Of a stretch of 64,000 nt of DNA, positions 1-8,470 are shown in pieces; the stretch's first letter is position 1; each line of letters opens with the position of its first letter. The translations under genes were made by a program, and so were the position numbers. Source of the DNA: Deltaproteobacteria bacterium (GTDB lineage: Bacteria; Myxococcota_A; UBA796; GCA-2862545); NCBI GenBank assembly GCA_007693595.1, contig REDI01000041.1:62001-126000 (forward strand), given 5' to 3'. Under the pieces are notes generated by a model, which saw nothing but the letters and a program-made list of their open reading frames with translations, did no database searches and was not told where the DNA came from.

Positions 1-30
1 CGCCAGATGGCTCTTGATAGCCATCTGGCG
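1..30 (-). terminator. Perfect hairpin downstream of the pseudouridine synthase gene
   Basis: Bases 1-12 and 19-30 are perfectly complementary (12-bp stem) around a 6-base loop. The hairpin lies just beyond the stop codon of the minus-strand gene at 38, where an intrinsic terminator is expected. The T-tract that would complete it on the minus strand would fall left of the window and cannot be seen. Termination of the dnaX-recR operon is therefore inferred. Confidence 0.6.
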
Positions 31-37
31 TTCTTGG

Positions 38-682
38 TTAAGCCCAAGGATCCTCGGGGCCGCCCGCGAGCCGCCAGAGCGCGTCGAGATCCTCGGGCAG
101 GGGGGCGGCGAAGCGCATCGCCCCTCCTTGGGTCGGGTGCGAGATCCCAAGCCTGGCGGCGTGGAGCGCTAGGCGCGGCCAGCCTCGCCCCGCCTCGGCG
201 CCGTATCGTTGATCGCCGACGATGGGGGCGCCGGCCATCGCGGCGTGTCGCCGGATCTGGTGAGTACGTCCGGTCTCTAGCGTTACGATCACCGATTGGT
301 AGCCCCGCGCAGGGGCGGCAGGTCGGACCCTAGTGCGCGCGGACTTGCCGTCGAGGGGGCGGTCCCAGACGACCTCGTCGACCGGGGCTGCGAGGACCGC
401 GAGGTAGGTGCGCGAGGCAGAGCGGTCGCGGAGCTGCTGCGCGAGGCTCCGGTCGGCGGCAGGACTGAGCGCTATCGCGAGCACCCCCGAGGCCGGCTGA
501 TCGAGCCGGTGGTGCAGGTGTGCGCTCGTCCACCCCGCGGCTTGGAGGTGCTCGATGAGTCCCGGCTCTCCGTCTCGCCCCGCTTGGGAGGCCAGGCCCG
601 AGGGCTTGCTCACGACGAGCAGGTGCTCGTCTTGGAAGAGCAGGTCGATCCCGAGGGGGCGCAGAGACGCCTCGGAGCTCAC
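38..682 (-). CDS. RluA-family pseudouridine synthase
   Basis: A 214-residue enzyme expected to isomerise uridine to pseudouridine in rRNA or tRNA in the cytoplasm. The family signature HRLDQPASG is at about residues 58-66, with the catalytic Asp at 61, and the second conserved block GRTHQIRRH is near 138-146. The length fits the short RluA/TruC-like members without an S4 domain. I chose the GTG start at 682 because it overlaps the recR stop by four bases (GTGA), a typical translational coupling. A longer reading upstream would only translate recR out of frame. It is the last gene of the dnaX-ybaB-recR run and is followed by a strong hairpin. The exact target base cannot be deduced. Confidence 0.88.
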   Translation of the reverse strand: MSSEASLRPLGIDLLFQDEHLLVVSKPSGLASQAGRDGEPGLIEHLQAAGWTSAHLHHRLDQPASGVLAIALSPAADRSLAQQLRDRSASRTYLAVLAAPVDEVVWDRPLDGKSARTRVRPAAPARGYQSVIVTLETGRTHQIRRHAAMAGAPIVGDQRYGAEAGRGWPRLALHAARLGISHPTQGGAMRFAAPLPEDLDALWRLAGGPEDPWA

Positions 683-1281
683 GAGAGCTCTCGTCGGTAT
701 TCGAAGGCCCGCGCCAGGCTGACCGTATCGGCGTACTCGATCTCGGTGCCGACGCTGATCCCGTGGGCGAGTCGGGTGGTGCGCACCCCGATCGGTCGCA
801 GGAGCCGCGCGACGTACATGGCGGTCGCGTCCCCCTCGACGTTGGGATCGGTGGCGAGCACAACTTCGGTCACGGTCTCGGCGCGGAGACGCTCGAGCAG
901 TGGACGGATCCGAAGCTGGTCGGGGGTGATCCCATCGAGCGGCGAGAGCGCGCCGTGCAGGACATGGTATCGGCCGCGGTATTCGCCGGTACGCTCGAAG
1001 GCGAGTACGTCTTGGGGGTGCTCGACCACGAGGATCAGCGTGTCGTCTCGATCGCCCCGAGCGCAGAGGCGGCAAGGGTCCTCGTCGTGGGTCGTGAGGG
1101 TGCAGCAGACCTTGCACTCGGTGATCGAGGCGTCGAGCTCCTGCAGGGCGGAGGCGAGCTGCGCCGGCACGTCGCCGGGCTGCGTCAGCATCCAGTAGAC
1201 GAGTCGAGTCGCTGTCTTCTCGCCGATGCCGGGAAGCCTCGAGAGCTGGCGCACGGCTCGGCGGATGGGGTCGGAGGTCAT
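679..1281 (-). CDS. recR: Recombination protein RecR
   Basis: RecR of 200 residues, the usual length. It acts with RecF/RecO to load RecA on gapped DNA. Visible features in order: a helix-hairpin-helix (LPGIGEKTATR, residues 16-26), a four-Cys zinc finger (C56, C59, C70, C73), and a Toprim domain beginning at LILVVEH (about 82-88). It sits five bases after ybaB and overlaps the pseudouridine synthase start by four bases. The order dnaX-ybaB-recR is the widely conserved bacterial arrangement. Nothing is unusual in the sequence. Confidence 0.97.
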   Translation of the reverse strand: MTSDPIRRAVRQLSRLPGIGEKTATRLVYWMLTQPGDVPAQLASALQELDASITECKVCCTLTTHDEDPCRLCARGDRDDTLILVVEHPQDVLAFERTGEYRGRYHVLHGALSPLDGITPDQLRIRPLLERLRAETVTEVVLATDPNVEGDATAMYVARLLRPIGVRTTRLAHGISVGTEIEYADTVSLARAFEYRRELS

Positions 1282-1286
1282 CGGCC

Positions 1287-1607
1287 CTACATGCCGAGCA
1301 GGCCCGGAGGGATCGGCAGGCCTTGCGCGAGCTCGCCCATGTTGCGCTTTGTCGTGTCGCGCGCCTTGCGGAGCGCTTCGTTGGTCGCGGCACGAACGAG
1401 ATCCTCGAGCATCTCGGCGTCGTCGGTGACGGAGGGATCGATGTGGACGTGGGTGCAGTCATAGGCGCATGTCACGCGCACGACCACCTTGCCCGAGGCG
1501 GCGCTGCCCTCAACCTCGGTGGTCTCGGCGCGGCGCTTCATCTCATCCATCTTCTGCTGGAAGGCACCGAGCATGGCGCCCATATTGGACATGTCAAAGG
1601 GGTTCAT
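1287..1607 (-). CDS. ybaB: YbaB/EbfC family nucleoid-associated protein
   Basis: A 106-residue protein of the YbaB/EbfC family, small dimeric DNA-binding proteins encoded between dnaX and recR in most bacteria. The N-terminus (MNPFDMSNMG) and a Met/Gln-rich first helix followed by the conserved stretch VVVRVTCAYDCTHVHIDPSV fit the family. The ATG start at 1607 overlaps the dnaX stop by four bases (ATGA), so translation is probably coupled. The family binds DNA and affects nucleoid structure and gene expression. The specific role here is inferred from the family. Confidence 0.92.
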   Translation of the reverse strand: MNPFDMSNMGAMLGAFQQKMDEMKRRAETTEVEGSAASGKVVVRVTCAYDCTHVHIDPSVTDDAEMLEDLVRAATNEALRKARDTTKRNMGELAQGLPIPPGLLGM

Positions 1608-3454
1608 GAGCTGGACTCCGGAGAGGGCTCGTCGGTTGACGACGAGGGGTGGGGGAGGACGCGCTCGACCTCAGCCTCGAGCACCTCGAGGATGCGCTGG
1701 AGCGCGGGATCGGCACGGAAGGTTCGCTCAAGCGCGTCGGTCGCGCCGTTCCCCGAGCCGGCGATCGACTCGATCGAGAGCTGAAGCCCGGGGTAGCTCG
1801 CCCGCAGTGCTTCGGCCACGGCGGAGCTCTCGGCGGCCCGGGTGGCTTCGACCAAGGCGCGGCCGGGACGGAAACGCAGCCGAAGGAAGCCTCCGTCGCG
1901 CAGGGGCCTCGCCAAGGTCAGCGGCTTGAGGGCTGGATCGCTGGCCAGCAGCTGGGCGCAGAATCGGTCCCAGACCTCGTCGGCCGGGGCGTTGGGGTGG
2001 CGCCGAGCCGCCTTGGTACGCCGGACGGTCGGTGGGGGGGCCGAGAGGTCGAGGTCGGCGAGCGAGCCCCCCTGGGTGGTGGGCTCGGACCAGCTGTCAT
2101 GCTCTTGGGACGTGGCGGACGCCTGGGCGGGCTGTGGGCGAGGCGCGGGGGGGGCGACGCTAGCTGGAGACGACCCCCGATCGGAGCGGCTGCTCCGGGG
2201 GCTGGTGCGCCGTGGACCACGAGAGGGCGGCTGCTCCGGCCCGCGTGGCGCGGGATCGTGGCTCGGCCGGTCGCGCCGAGGTGGGGCGCTGCCGCCTGGC
2301 GGGGCGCTGCGAAGCCGACTCTCGAGCTGCTCCAGTCGCTCCAGCAAGGCGGTGAGAGGCTGGGCTTTGCGGGTGGTCGCGAGTCGCGCGACCGCCATCT
2401 CGAGCACCATGCGCGGTCTGGTGGCGCGGCTCACCTGATCGTGGACATCGAGCATGGCGGAGAAGAGTCTGGAGAGGTGCTCGGGATCCGTGCCTTGAGT
2501 GAGCTCTTGGAGCGAGGTGATCTCGTCCTTGGGCAGGTCGACGAAGCGCTCAGCGCCTGGGCTGAGCACGAGGAAAGTGGCGTTGCGCAGGGCCTCGAGC
2601 ACCTCAGCGGTGAAGACCGAGAGCTCGTGGCCGAAGCCGTACACGTGCGCGATGACTTGCATACATCCCGCTGGATCGCCTGAGACCATCGCTCCAACGA
2701 AGCGATGGATCTGCTCGCTGTCGATGAGGCCGAGGGTCTCGCGGATCTGGTCATCGCCGACCTCCTGGCCCCCGAAGGCGATCACCATGTCGAGCAGGGA
2801 CTGGGCGTCGCGCATGGAGCCCTCGCCGGCTCGCGCGATCATGCGGAGCCCCGAGGGGCCGATCTGGACCCCCTCGCTTTGGGTGATCTCGCCGAGGCGG
2901 GTCACGATCTCGGTGATCGCGATGCGCTTGAAGTCGAAGCGCTGCACGCGAGACAGGATGGTGTCGGGGATCTTGTTGGGCTCGGTGGTGGCGAAGATGA
3001 AAAGCACGTGGGGTGGGGGCTCTTCGAGGGTCTTGAGCAGGGCGTTGAAGGCTCCCTTTGAGAGCATGTGCACTTCGTCGATGAGGTAGATCTTTCTGCG
3101 GCCACGGGTCGGGGCATACTGGACGGAGTCGCGGATCTCGCGCACGTCGTCGACGCTGTTGTTCGAGGCGCCGTCGATCTCGATGAGATCCGGGCTCGTG
3201 CTGGTGCCGACCTCGACGCAGGAGGGGCAGGTGCCGCAAGGGGTCGGGGTGGGCCCTTGCTCGCAGTTCAAGGCTCGCGCGAGCGCCCGCGCGGCCGTGG
3301 TCTTGCCGACGCCGCGCGCTCCGGTGAAGAGGTAGGCGTGGTGGATGCGGTCGCCGGTGATCGCGTTGGTGAGCGTGCGGGTCACGTGCCGCTGGCCGAC
3401 GATCTCCTCGAAGGTCGCCGGGCGATACTTTCGGGCGATGGCGAGGTAGGACAC
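1604..3454 (-). CDS. dnaX: DNA polymerase III subunit gamma/tau
   Basis: The clamp-loader ATPase of the replisome, 616 residues. Walker A is GARGVGKT at residues 45-52. The zinc module uses C64, C73, C76 and C79. Walker B/DExx is LIDEVHM near 124-130, and the sensor and lid region follows. After about residue 380 there is a Pro/Ser/Arg-rich linker and a C-terminal tau-like domain. I see no obvious slippery A-run that would produce a short gamma form, although this was checked only by eye. It is the first gene of the minus-strand operon with ybaB, recR and the pseudouridine synthase. Confidence 0.97.
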   Translation of the reverse strand: MSYLAIARKYRPATFEEIVGQRHVTRTLTNAITGDRIHHAYLFTGARGVGKTTAARALARALNCEQGPTPTPCGTCPSCVEVGTSTSPDLIEIDGASNNSVDDVREIRDSVQYAPTRGRRKIYLIDEVHMLSKGAFNALLKTLEEPPPHVLFIFATTEPNKIPDTILSRVQRFDFKRIAITEIVTRLGEITQSEGVQIGPSGLRMIARAGEGSMRDAQSLLDMVIAFGGQEVGDDQIRETLGLIDSEQIHRFVGAMVSGDPAGCMQVIAHVYGFGHELSVFTAEVLEALRNATFLVLSPGAERFVDLPKDEITSLQELTQGTDPEHLSRLFSAMLDVHDQVSRATRPRMVLEMAVARLATTRKAQPLTALLERLEQLESRLRSAPPGGSAPPRRDRPSHDPAPRGPEQPPSRGPRRTSPRSSRSDRGSSPASVAPPAPRPQPAQASATSQEHDSWSEPTTQGGSLADLDLSAPPPTVRRTKAARRHPNAPADEVWDRFCAQLLASDPALKPLTLARPLRDGGFLRLRFRPGRALVEATRAAESSAVAEALRASYPGLQLSIESIAGSGNGATDALERTFRADPALQRILEVLEAEVERVLPHPSSSTDEPSPESSS

Positions 3455-3507
3455 GTCGGCTCCTGCGCGGGGTTGGGGTGAGGGGGGCGTCGGGTCGCCC
3501 CCGGCTC

Positions 3508-4065
3508 TCAGGAGGTCCAGCCCCGCAGCTTTCGCTCCTCACGGCGGTAGAGCTCCATGGACTCAAGCACCACCTTCATCGCTTTCTTGCTCCCGTGCAA
3601 GGTGTTGACCTCGACGGTCTTGTCCTCGAGGTCTTTGTAGGTCTCGAAGAACTTCTGGATCTCACGGAAGAGGTGCTGCGGAAGCTCCTCGATGTCTTTG
3701 TAGACCGCCATGGAGGGGTCGGTGGTGTGTACGGCGATGATCTTATCGTCGCGCTGGCCTTCGTCCATCATGTGCATGACCCCGATGGCCCGCGCGGTGA
3801 GGATCGACATCGGATAAACCGGCTCGAGCCCAAGCACGAGCACGTCGAGGGGATCGCCATCTTCACAGTAGGTCCTGGGGAGGAAGCCGTAGTTGCAGGG
3901 GTAGATGACGGAGCTGTAGAGCACTCGGTCCACCTTGAGTTGGCCCGAGGGCTTGTCGAGCTCGTACTTGACTTTGGAGCCGCGCGGGATCTCGATGACG
4001 ACGTTGAAGTAGTCGACGGCGTGGTGGGTGTCGTTGGGGAGGTCATGCCAGGGGTGGACGGCCAT
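3508..4065 (-). CDS. ppa: Inorganic pyrophosphatase, soluble family I
   Basis: Hydrolyses pyrophosphate to orthophosphate in the cytoplasm, driving biosynthetic reactions. The 185-residue length is typical. Diagnostic segments are [12 protein letters not shown] (about 24-35) and the metal-binding signature [11 protein letters not shown] (about 69-79). The ATG at 4065 gives the expected short N-terminus before the first strand. It lies 53 bases upstream of dnaX on the same strand and may be cotranscribed with it. The 93-base gap upstream, to the asparagine-synthetase-like gene, shows no clear promoter. Confidence 0.96.
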   Translation of the reverse strand: MAVHPWHDLPNDTHHAVDYFNVVIEIPRGSKVKYELDKPSGQLKVDRVLYSSVIYPCNYGFLPRTYCEDGDPLDVLVLGLEPVYPMSILTARAIGVMHMMDEGQRDDKIIAVHTTDPSMAVYKDIEELPQHLFREIQKFFETYKDLEDKTVEVNTLHGSKKAMKVVLESMELYRREERKLRGWTS

Positions 4066-4158
4066 GGTGCAGGGCTCCGAGGATCGGTGAACGAGGGGTG
4101 GGCAGAGGTCGTACCGCGTTGGGGTGAGCCGTGCCTACTCGTTTCGGGGGCTCGCCCT

Positions 4159-6006
4159 CTACTTGAGACCTACGGGGATCTCGTTTTGCTCCAGCCACGC
4201 ATCGAGGATGAACAGGCTCCATAAGCGCAGGCCTGCGCCGGGCTCCTTGGCGACCCGGTGCTTGATGGCGTGGATGGCTTCGGGGCGGAAGAGTGCGGCG
4301 CGGCGCACCAACCGCTCGATGCGGTGCTCCATGAAGAGGCGTCCTGGACCGGCGAGCCAGGCGTCGAGCGGGGCGGGTAGCCCACGCTTGGGTCGGTTGA
4401 CGAGGGGTGGAGGGATCACGCCGTGGAGCAAGGCGCGAAGGGGCCAACGGGTGCGCAGGCTGCCTCCGCTTCGTCCCACCTTGCTCGGCCCTGGGATCGC
4501 CGCGGCCGCCTCGACAACGCTGCGATCCATGAGGGGGAAGCGGGCATCGAGGCCGGCGGCCATGGCCGTGCGATCGGCGCGCGGCAGGCTCTCTTCACGC
4601 AGCCAGGAGCAGAGGTAGGCGTGCAGGATCGCGTTGATCGGGTCGGTGTCGGACTCCTCGTAGAAGCGCACCAAGACCTCGTGTCGCAGCAGGGGGCGCG
4701 CCCGATCAGCCCGGACCAGGAGCTCGTGGCGATCGTCGAGGCTGAAGAGGTTCGAACCCCCGATCTCGCGCGCGAGACCGAAGAGGCTCAGATCTTCGCC
4801 GCTCGTGCGGTGCCGGGTGAGCACGCGCTCCGCCGCCCCTCGGAGCGCGCGGGGTAGCCCCTTGGCGACCGCGGCTCGCCGTAGCCCGGTGATGGCGTTG
4901 TCGAGCATGCGCCCTCCGAAGAGCTCTTCGCTACCATCCCCCGAGAGCACCACCTTGGCGTGGGGGCGCACCCGATCGGCCAGGAGGAGCTGAAGGACCG
5001 CGGCGGGGCTTCCGATAGGGGTCCCCAGGGCGGCGACGGTCCGGTCGAAGCTGTCGGCGAGCTCCGCGGTGCCGACCACCACGGTGTGGTGCTCGAGCCC
5101 CAGCAGCTTGGCGACCCGTCCGGCGAAGGGAGACTCGGGGTTGGGATCATCGGCGAAGGAGATGGTCCAAGACGGTAGATTACGAAGGAGCTTTCTGGCG
5201 GATGCAGCGATGGCGGTCGAGCCGAGCCCCCCGGAGAGGTACAGCGCGGCCGGCGCCCCATCGGCGAGGCGTCGTCGGACCGATTCATCGAGCAGCTCTT
5301 GCAGATGGGCGATGTGACCCGCTTGACCCGGAGCGGATGCGCCCACGGGCGCGTAGGGGATGGACCAGTAGCGTCGCTGTTCCAGGCGCTGCGCCTTGAC
5401 CTTGAGCCAGTGCGCGCACTCGAGCTGCTTGATCCCGACGATCAGCGTTCGAGGGGCGTGGACCACGCGAAAGCTGAGGTACTCTGAGAGCGCCGCGTGG
5501 TCGAGCTGCCGGTCGACCCAGGGCAGGGTCAGCAAGGCGGGCAGGTCTGAGGCGAACGCGAAACGATCCCCTCGGCGGACCCAGAACAGCGGTCGCGCGC
5601 CCATGCGGTCGCGGACCAGGTGGAGGCAGGGATCACGGCGATCCCAGATGACGGCCGCAAAGTCACCGTCGAGGTGGTTGACGAGCGAGGTCCCCCAGCG
5701 GCGCCATGCCAGGGCGAGCGCCTCGACGTCGGTCAGGTCCGTGCGCTCATCACCGGCGGCGAGGGCGATCTTGAGGTGATCGTAGAGCCAGCCGTCGAGC
5801 GCGATCACCAAGTCTGGGTCGACCAGGGGTTGCTTGGAGCGCGTGGGCACGACCGCCCGCCGGTGGTGGGCCAGCGCGATCGGTCCCTCGACGAAGGTGC
5901 CACGCCCGTCGGGGCCGCGGTGCGCGACCCGAGAGGCCATGCGCGTCAGCATAGCGGGCTCGGGGGGCTCGCCCTCGAAGTGTATGATTCCCGCTAGGCC
6001 GCCCAT
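4159..6006 (-). CDS. Asparagine-synthetase-like protein lacking key catalytic residues
   Basis: A 615-residue protein with the AsnB layout: an N-terminal Ntn glutaminase-like domain (MGGLAGIIHF, then HRGPDGRG near 29-36) and a C-terminal adenylating domain (SGDGSEELFGG; LPRADRTAMA). Two positions deviate. The nucleophile Cys after the initiator Met is Gly (codon at 6001-6003). The pyrophosphate-binding loop reads SGGLGST instead of SGGxDSS, with Gly at residue 262 (codon 5221-5223). I start at 6006 because homology begins there, although an upstream in-frame start at 6084 exists. Loss of the Cys is known in ammonia-dependent or beta-lactam/lasso-type relatives, but those keep the Asp. It may be inactive or repurposed. 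It is divergent from the Omp85 gene. Confidence 0.85.
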   Translation of the reverse strand: MGGLAGIIHFEGEPPEPAMLTRMASRVAHRGPDGRGTFVEGPIALAHHRRAVVPTRSKQPLVDPDLVIALDGWLYDHLKIALAAGDERTDLTDVEALALAWRRWGTSLVNHLDGDFAAVIWDRRDPCLHLVRDRMGARPLFWVRRGDRFAFASDLPALLTLPWVDRQLDHAALSEYLSFRVVHAPRTLIVGIKQLECAHWLKVKAQRLEQRRYWSIPYAPVGASAPGQAGHIAHLQELLDESVRRRLADGAPAALYLSGGLGSTAIAASARKLLRNLPSWTISFADDPNPESPFAGRVAKLLGLEHHTVVVGTAELADSFDRTVAALGTPIGSPAAVLQLLLADRVRPHAKVVLSGDGSEELFGGRMLDNAITGLRRAAVAKGLPRALRGAAERVLTRHRTSGEDLSLFGLAREIGGSNLFSLDDRHELLVRADRARPLLRHEVLVRFYEESDTDPINAILHAYLCSWLREESLPRADRTAMAAGLDARFPLMDRSVVEAAAAIPGPSKVGRSGGSLRTRWPLRALLHGVIPPPLVNRPKRGLPAPLDAWLAGPGRLFMEHRIERLVRRAALFRPEAIHAIKHRVAKEPGAGLRLWSLFILDAWLEQNEIPVGLK

Positions 6007-6128
6007 GGGTCTCCGTTGTAGGCTCCGGGACGGCCGCTGCCGAGCCGTCGTCGCTTCGATGCGGACTAGCGCACCCTCGCTCATTGCGCAGCCGCGATCC
6101 CTCCCTCCACTCTTCCGGCCTCCGAGAT

Positions 6129-8426
6129 ATGGCTGCTCCTGTGAGACGTGCCTGTCATCTGCTGCTGCTCCTGCTCTGCTGCGTGTCGCTCGCAGCTTGC
6201 GTCAGTGCGCGTCGCAAGGTCGATGGCGACATCGTCTCGTCCGTCCGCTTCGAAGGGCGTCAGGGAGGTGTGCAGGGTGTGCAGATCCGCAGCGTGATGG
6301 CACAGAAGCAGAGCGGCTTCGGGGTTCGCGCTCCGGTGCTTCGGCGACTGGTTCAGCCGGTCGAGCTCGACACGGACCTCCTCGACGATGATGTCGCTCG
6401 CGTCGAGACCTGGCTGGCGCACCAGGGGTGGTTCGATGCTCGGGTCATGGGGTGGCGAATCGAGCGCCGACGAGAGCCGAAGCTCCGACGCGATGGCTCC
6501 CTCCGCAGCGCCGGCATCGTCGAGGTGGTGGGCATGCTCGATCAGGGCCGCGTCTCGCGGGTGCGCAAGGTCGAGGTCATCTGGGAAGACGACCTCGCCG
6601 ATCGCTTCTGGCGTAGCGCCCAGGAGGGCACCATGCTGCGTGAGGGCTACGTCAAGGAGGGCCAGCCCTTCGTCTTGAGCAGCGTCGACTACACCAAAGA
6701 GATCTTCCGCCGCAACATGCTCAACCTCGGCTACGCCTACGCTCGAGTCGACGCGGAGATCGAGGTCTGGCCCGATGAGCACGAGGTCGACGTTCGCTTT
6801 CGGGTCCAGACCGGGCCCCGGAGTACCCGCGGCGAGATCGCGATCCACTACGACGGCCGGGTCCGCGAAGACGACATTCGAGCCGTCCTGGATCTGACCC
6901 AGACCTCCAACTACCAGATCATGCAGATCAACCGTGCGCGCGACCGGCTCATCGGCCTGGGCACCTTCTCGATGGTTCGGGTGGAGCCCGACCTCTCCGA
7001 TCCCGAGCGCACCGAGGTCCCCGTCGACGTCTCGCTCTCGGACGGGCGGTGGGGCACGGCCCGTGGGGGCGTCGGCATGGTCTACAACGGGGTCACGATC
7101 ACCCCTCGGGTCTCGACCAGCCTGCGCCACGCCAACATCGATGGTCGCCTCGCCCGGTTCGAGGGAGGAGCCAGCTTAGGTGCAGGTATTCCGCTCGTGG
7201 GCACCTGGGTCTCGACCCGTATGCTCGGGGGCGTGAACGCCGGAGTGATCCGGCCCCGCGCCTTTCACCCTAAGCTCGATGTCAACGCCGAGGCTTCCTT
7301 CCGGCGCGAGCTGCTCGCGGGCCAGCTCCTCTTCGCTCGGACCCGCTTCCTGACAGGCCTCTCTTGGAGGTTCAACGAGCACGTCGTGCTCAATGTGGGG
7401 CCGAGCCTCGAGTTCAACCGCCTGGGGGCTGGCAACCCCTTTGGGGGCGCAGGGAGCCTCTCGGACGACGACAAGCTGCTCGCCGCCGCGACCTTCGGGG
7501 ATTCACGTCGGAACCCCTTCCTCTTGGCGCTGGCCGAGGCGCGCTTGTCGGTGGACTGGCGCAAGGGCGCGGACGGGCAGGACGCCTCGGTCGATCCACG
7601 GGGGGGATACTACTATGTGGCGGGCGTGCGCCAGGCGGTTCCGTTGAGTGGATCGGGCCCTGCGAGCTTCCGCTTCACCGATCTCTACGGCGAGGCGCGG
7701 CTGTACCGTTCGGTGCTCTCTCCCGACCGCACGCGGGTTCCCATCACCTTTGCCTTGCGCATGCGGGGCAAGTGGCTGCCTTCGCTGGCGGGACGGGATC
7801 TGCTCTCGGCCATCCCCTACGCGGAGCGGGCCTTCCTCGGGGGATCGCTCGATATGCGTGGCTTCCGAATCAATCAGGTGGGCGCCTACGACACGGTCTG
7901 CCTGGCCCGTGAGGAGCAGATCACGCGCGGCCTGATCTGGCCCTTCGCGCAGCAGACCGGGGTCTCGCGCCTTCGTCCCAACCCCACCTACCTCCCGCGC
8001 GGGGGAAGGGTCTCGGGCTTGATCTCGGGCGAGGTGCGATGGCGCACCACCCAGTCCTGGGGTCTCGCGGCCTTCGGGGATGTCGGGGTCCTGGCGGCTT
8101 CGATCGAGGATCTTCAATACTTCGATCGTATGGTCCGCTGGGATGTCGGGATCGGCTATCGTCAGTCGACGCCGGTGGGCCCCGTGCGGATTGATCTGGC
8201 GTTCCGACCCTCCTACCCCGAAGACATGGGGCCGATGCGCACCGGCGGGGGCGGCGGCTGTCCGAGGGAGCCCGGCTATTTCCAAGGGTCGACCTTTGGG
8301 TGTGAGCCCTTCTCCGATGCGCAGCTCAATCGGCGGATCCCAGGGCTCGGAGCTTCGGGGCGCTTCGGAGGGCGTCTGCCGCCGGTGATCCTCAACCTCT
8401 CTATCGCGATCGGGGAGGCCATCTGA
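6129..8426 (+). CDS. Omp85-superfamily outer-membrane assembly protein (BamA/TamA-like)
   Basis: A 765-residue protein predicted to be an outer-membrane beta-barrel with periplasmic POTRA repeats that inserts other outer-membrane proteins. The N-terminus is a hydrophobic signal segment ending LAAC, a lipobox, so the protein may be lipid-modified before the POTRA region (about residues 30-330). The C-terminal half is rich in alternating, aromatic-bearing beta strands. The conserved barrel-loop region contains AFLGGSLDMRGF, matching the Omp85 (V/I)RG(F/Y) motif. I prefer the ATG at 6129, which leads straight into the signal; the upstream ATG at 6084 adds unconserved sequence. The tamB gene follows immediately, as in TamA-TamB pairs. 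Confidence 0.88.
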   Translation: MAAPVRRACHLLLLLLCCVSLAACVSARRKVDGDIVSSVRFEGRQGGVQGVQIRSVMAQKQSGFGVRAPVLRRLVQPVELDTDLLDDDVARVETWLAHQGWFDARVMGWRIERRREPKLRRDGSLRSAGIVEVVGMLDQGRVSRVRKVEVIWEDDLADRFWRSAQEGTMLREGYVKEGQPFVLSSVDYTKEIFRRNMLNLGYAYARVDAEIEVWPDEHEVDVRFRVQTGPRSTRGEIAIHYDGRVREDDIRAVLDLTQTSNYQIMQINRARDRLIGLGTFSMVRVEPDLSDPERTEVPVDVSLSDGRWGTARGGVGMVYNGVTITPRVSTSLRHANIDGRLARFEGGASLGAGIPLVGTWVSTRMLGGVNAGVIRPRAFHPKLDVNAEASFRRELLAGQLLFARTRFLTGLSWRFNEHVVLNVGPSLEFNRLGAGNPFGGAGSLSDDDKLLAAATFGDSRRNPFLLALAEARLSVDWRKGADGQDASVDPRGGYYYVAGVRQAVPLSGSGPASFRFTDLYGEARLYRSVLSPDRTRVPITFALRMRGKWLPSLAGRDLLSAIPYAERAFLGGSLDMRGFRINQVGAYDTVCLAREEQITRGLIWPFAQQTGVSRLRPNPTYLPRGGRVSGLISGEVRWRTTQSWGLAAFGDVGVLAASIEDLQYFDRMVRWDVGIGYRQSTPVGPVRIDLAFRPSYPEDMGPMRTGGGGGCPREPGYFQGSTFGCEPFSDAQLNRRIPGLGASGRFGGRLPPVILNLSIAIGEAI

Positions 8427-8470
8427 CCCTCGAAGCACCGAAGCCCAAGAAGCGTCGGTGGCTGCGTCGT

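Noticed and set aside
4749-4765. GGTTCGAACCCCC-like sequence resembling a tRNA T-loop
   Set aside because: It lies inside the coding sequence of the asparagine-synthetase-like gene, and no acceptor or anticodon arm can be formed around it.
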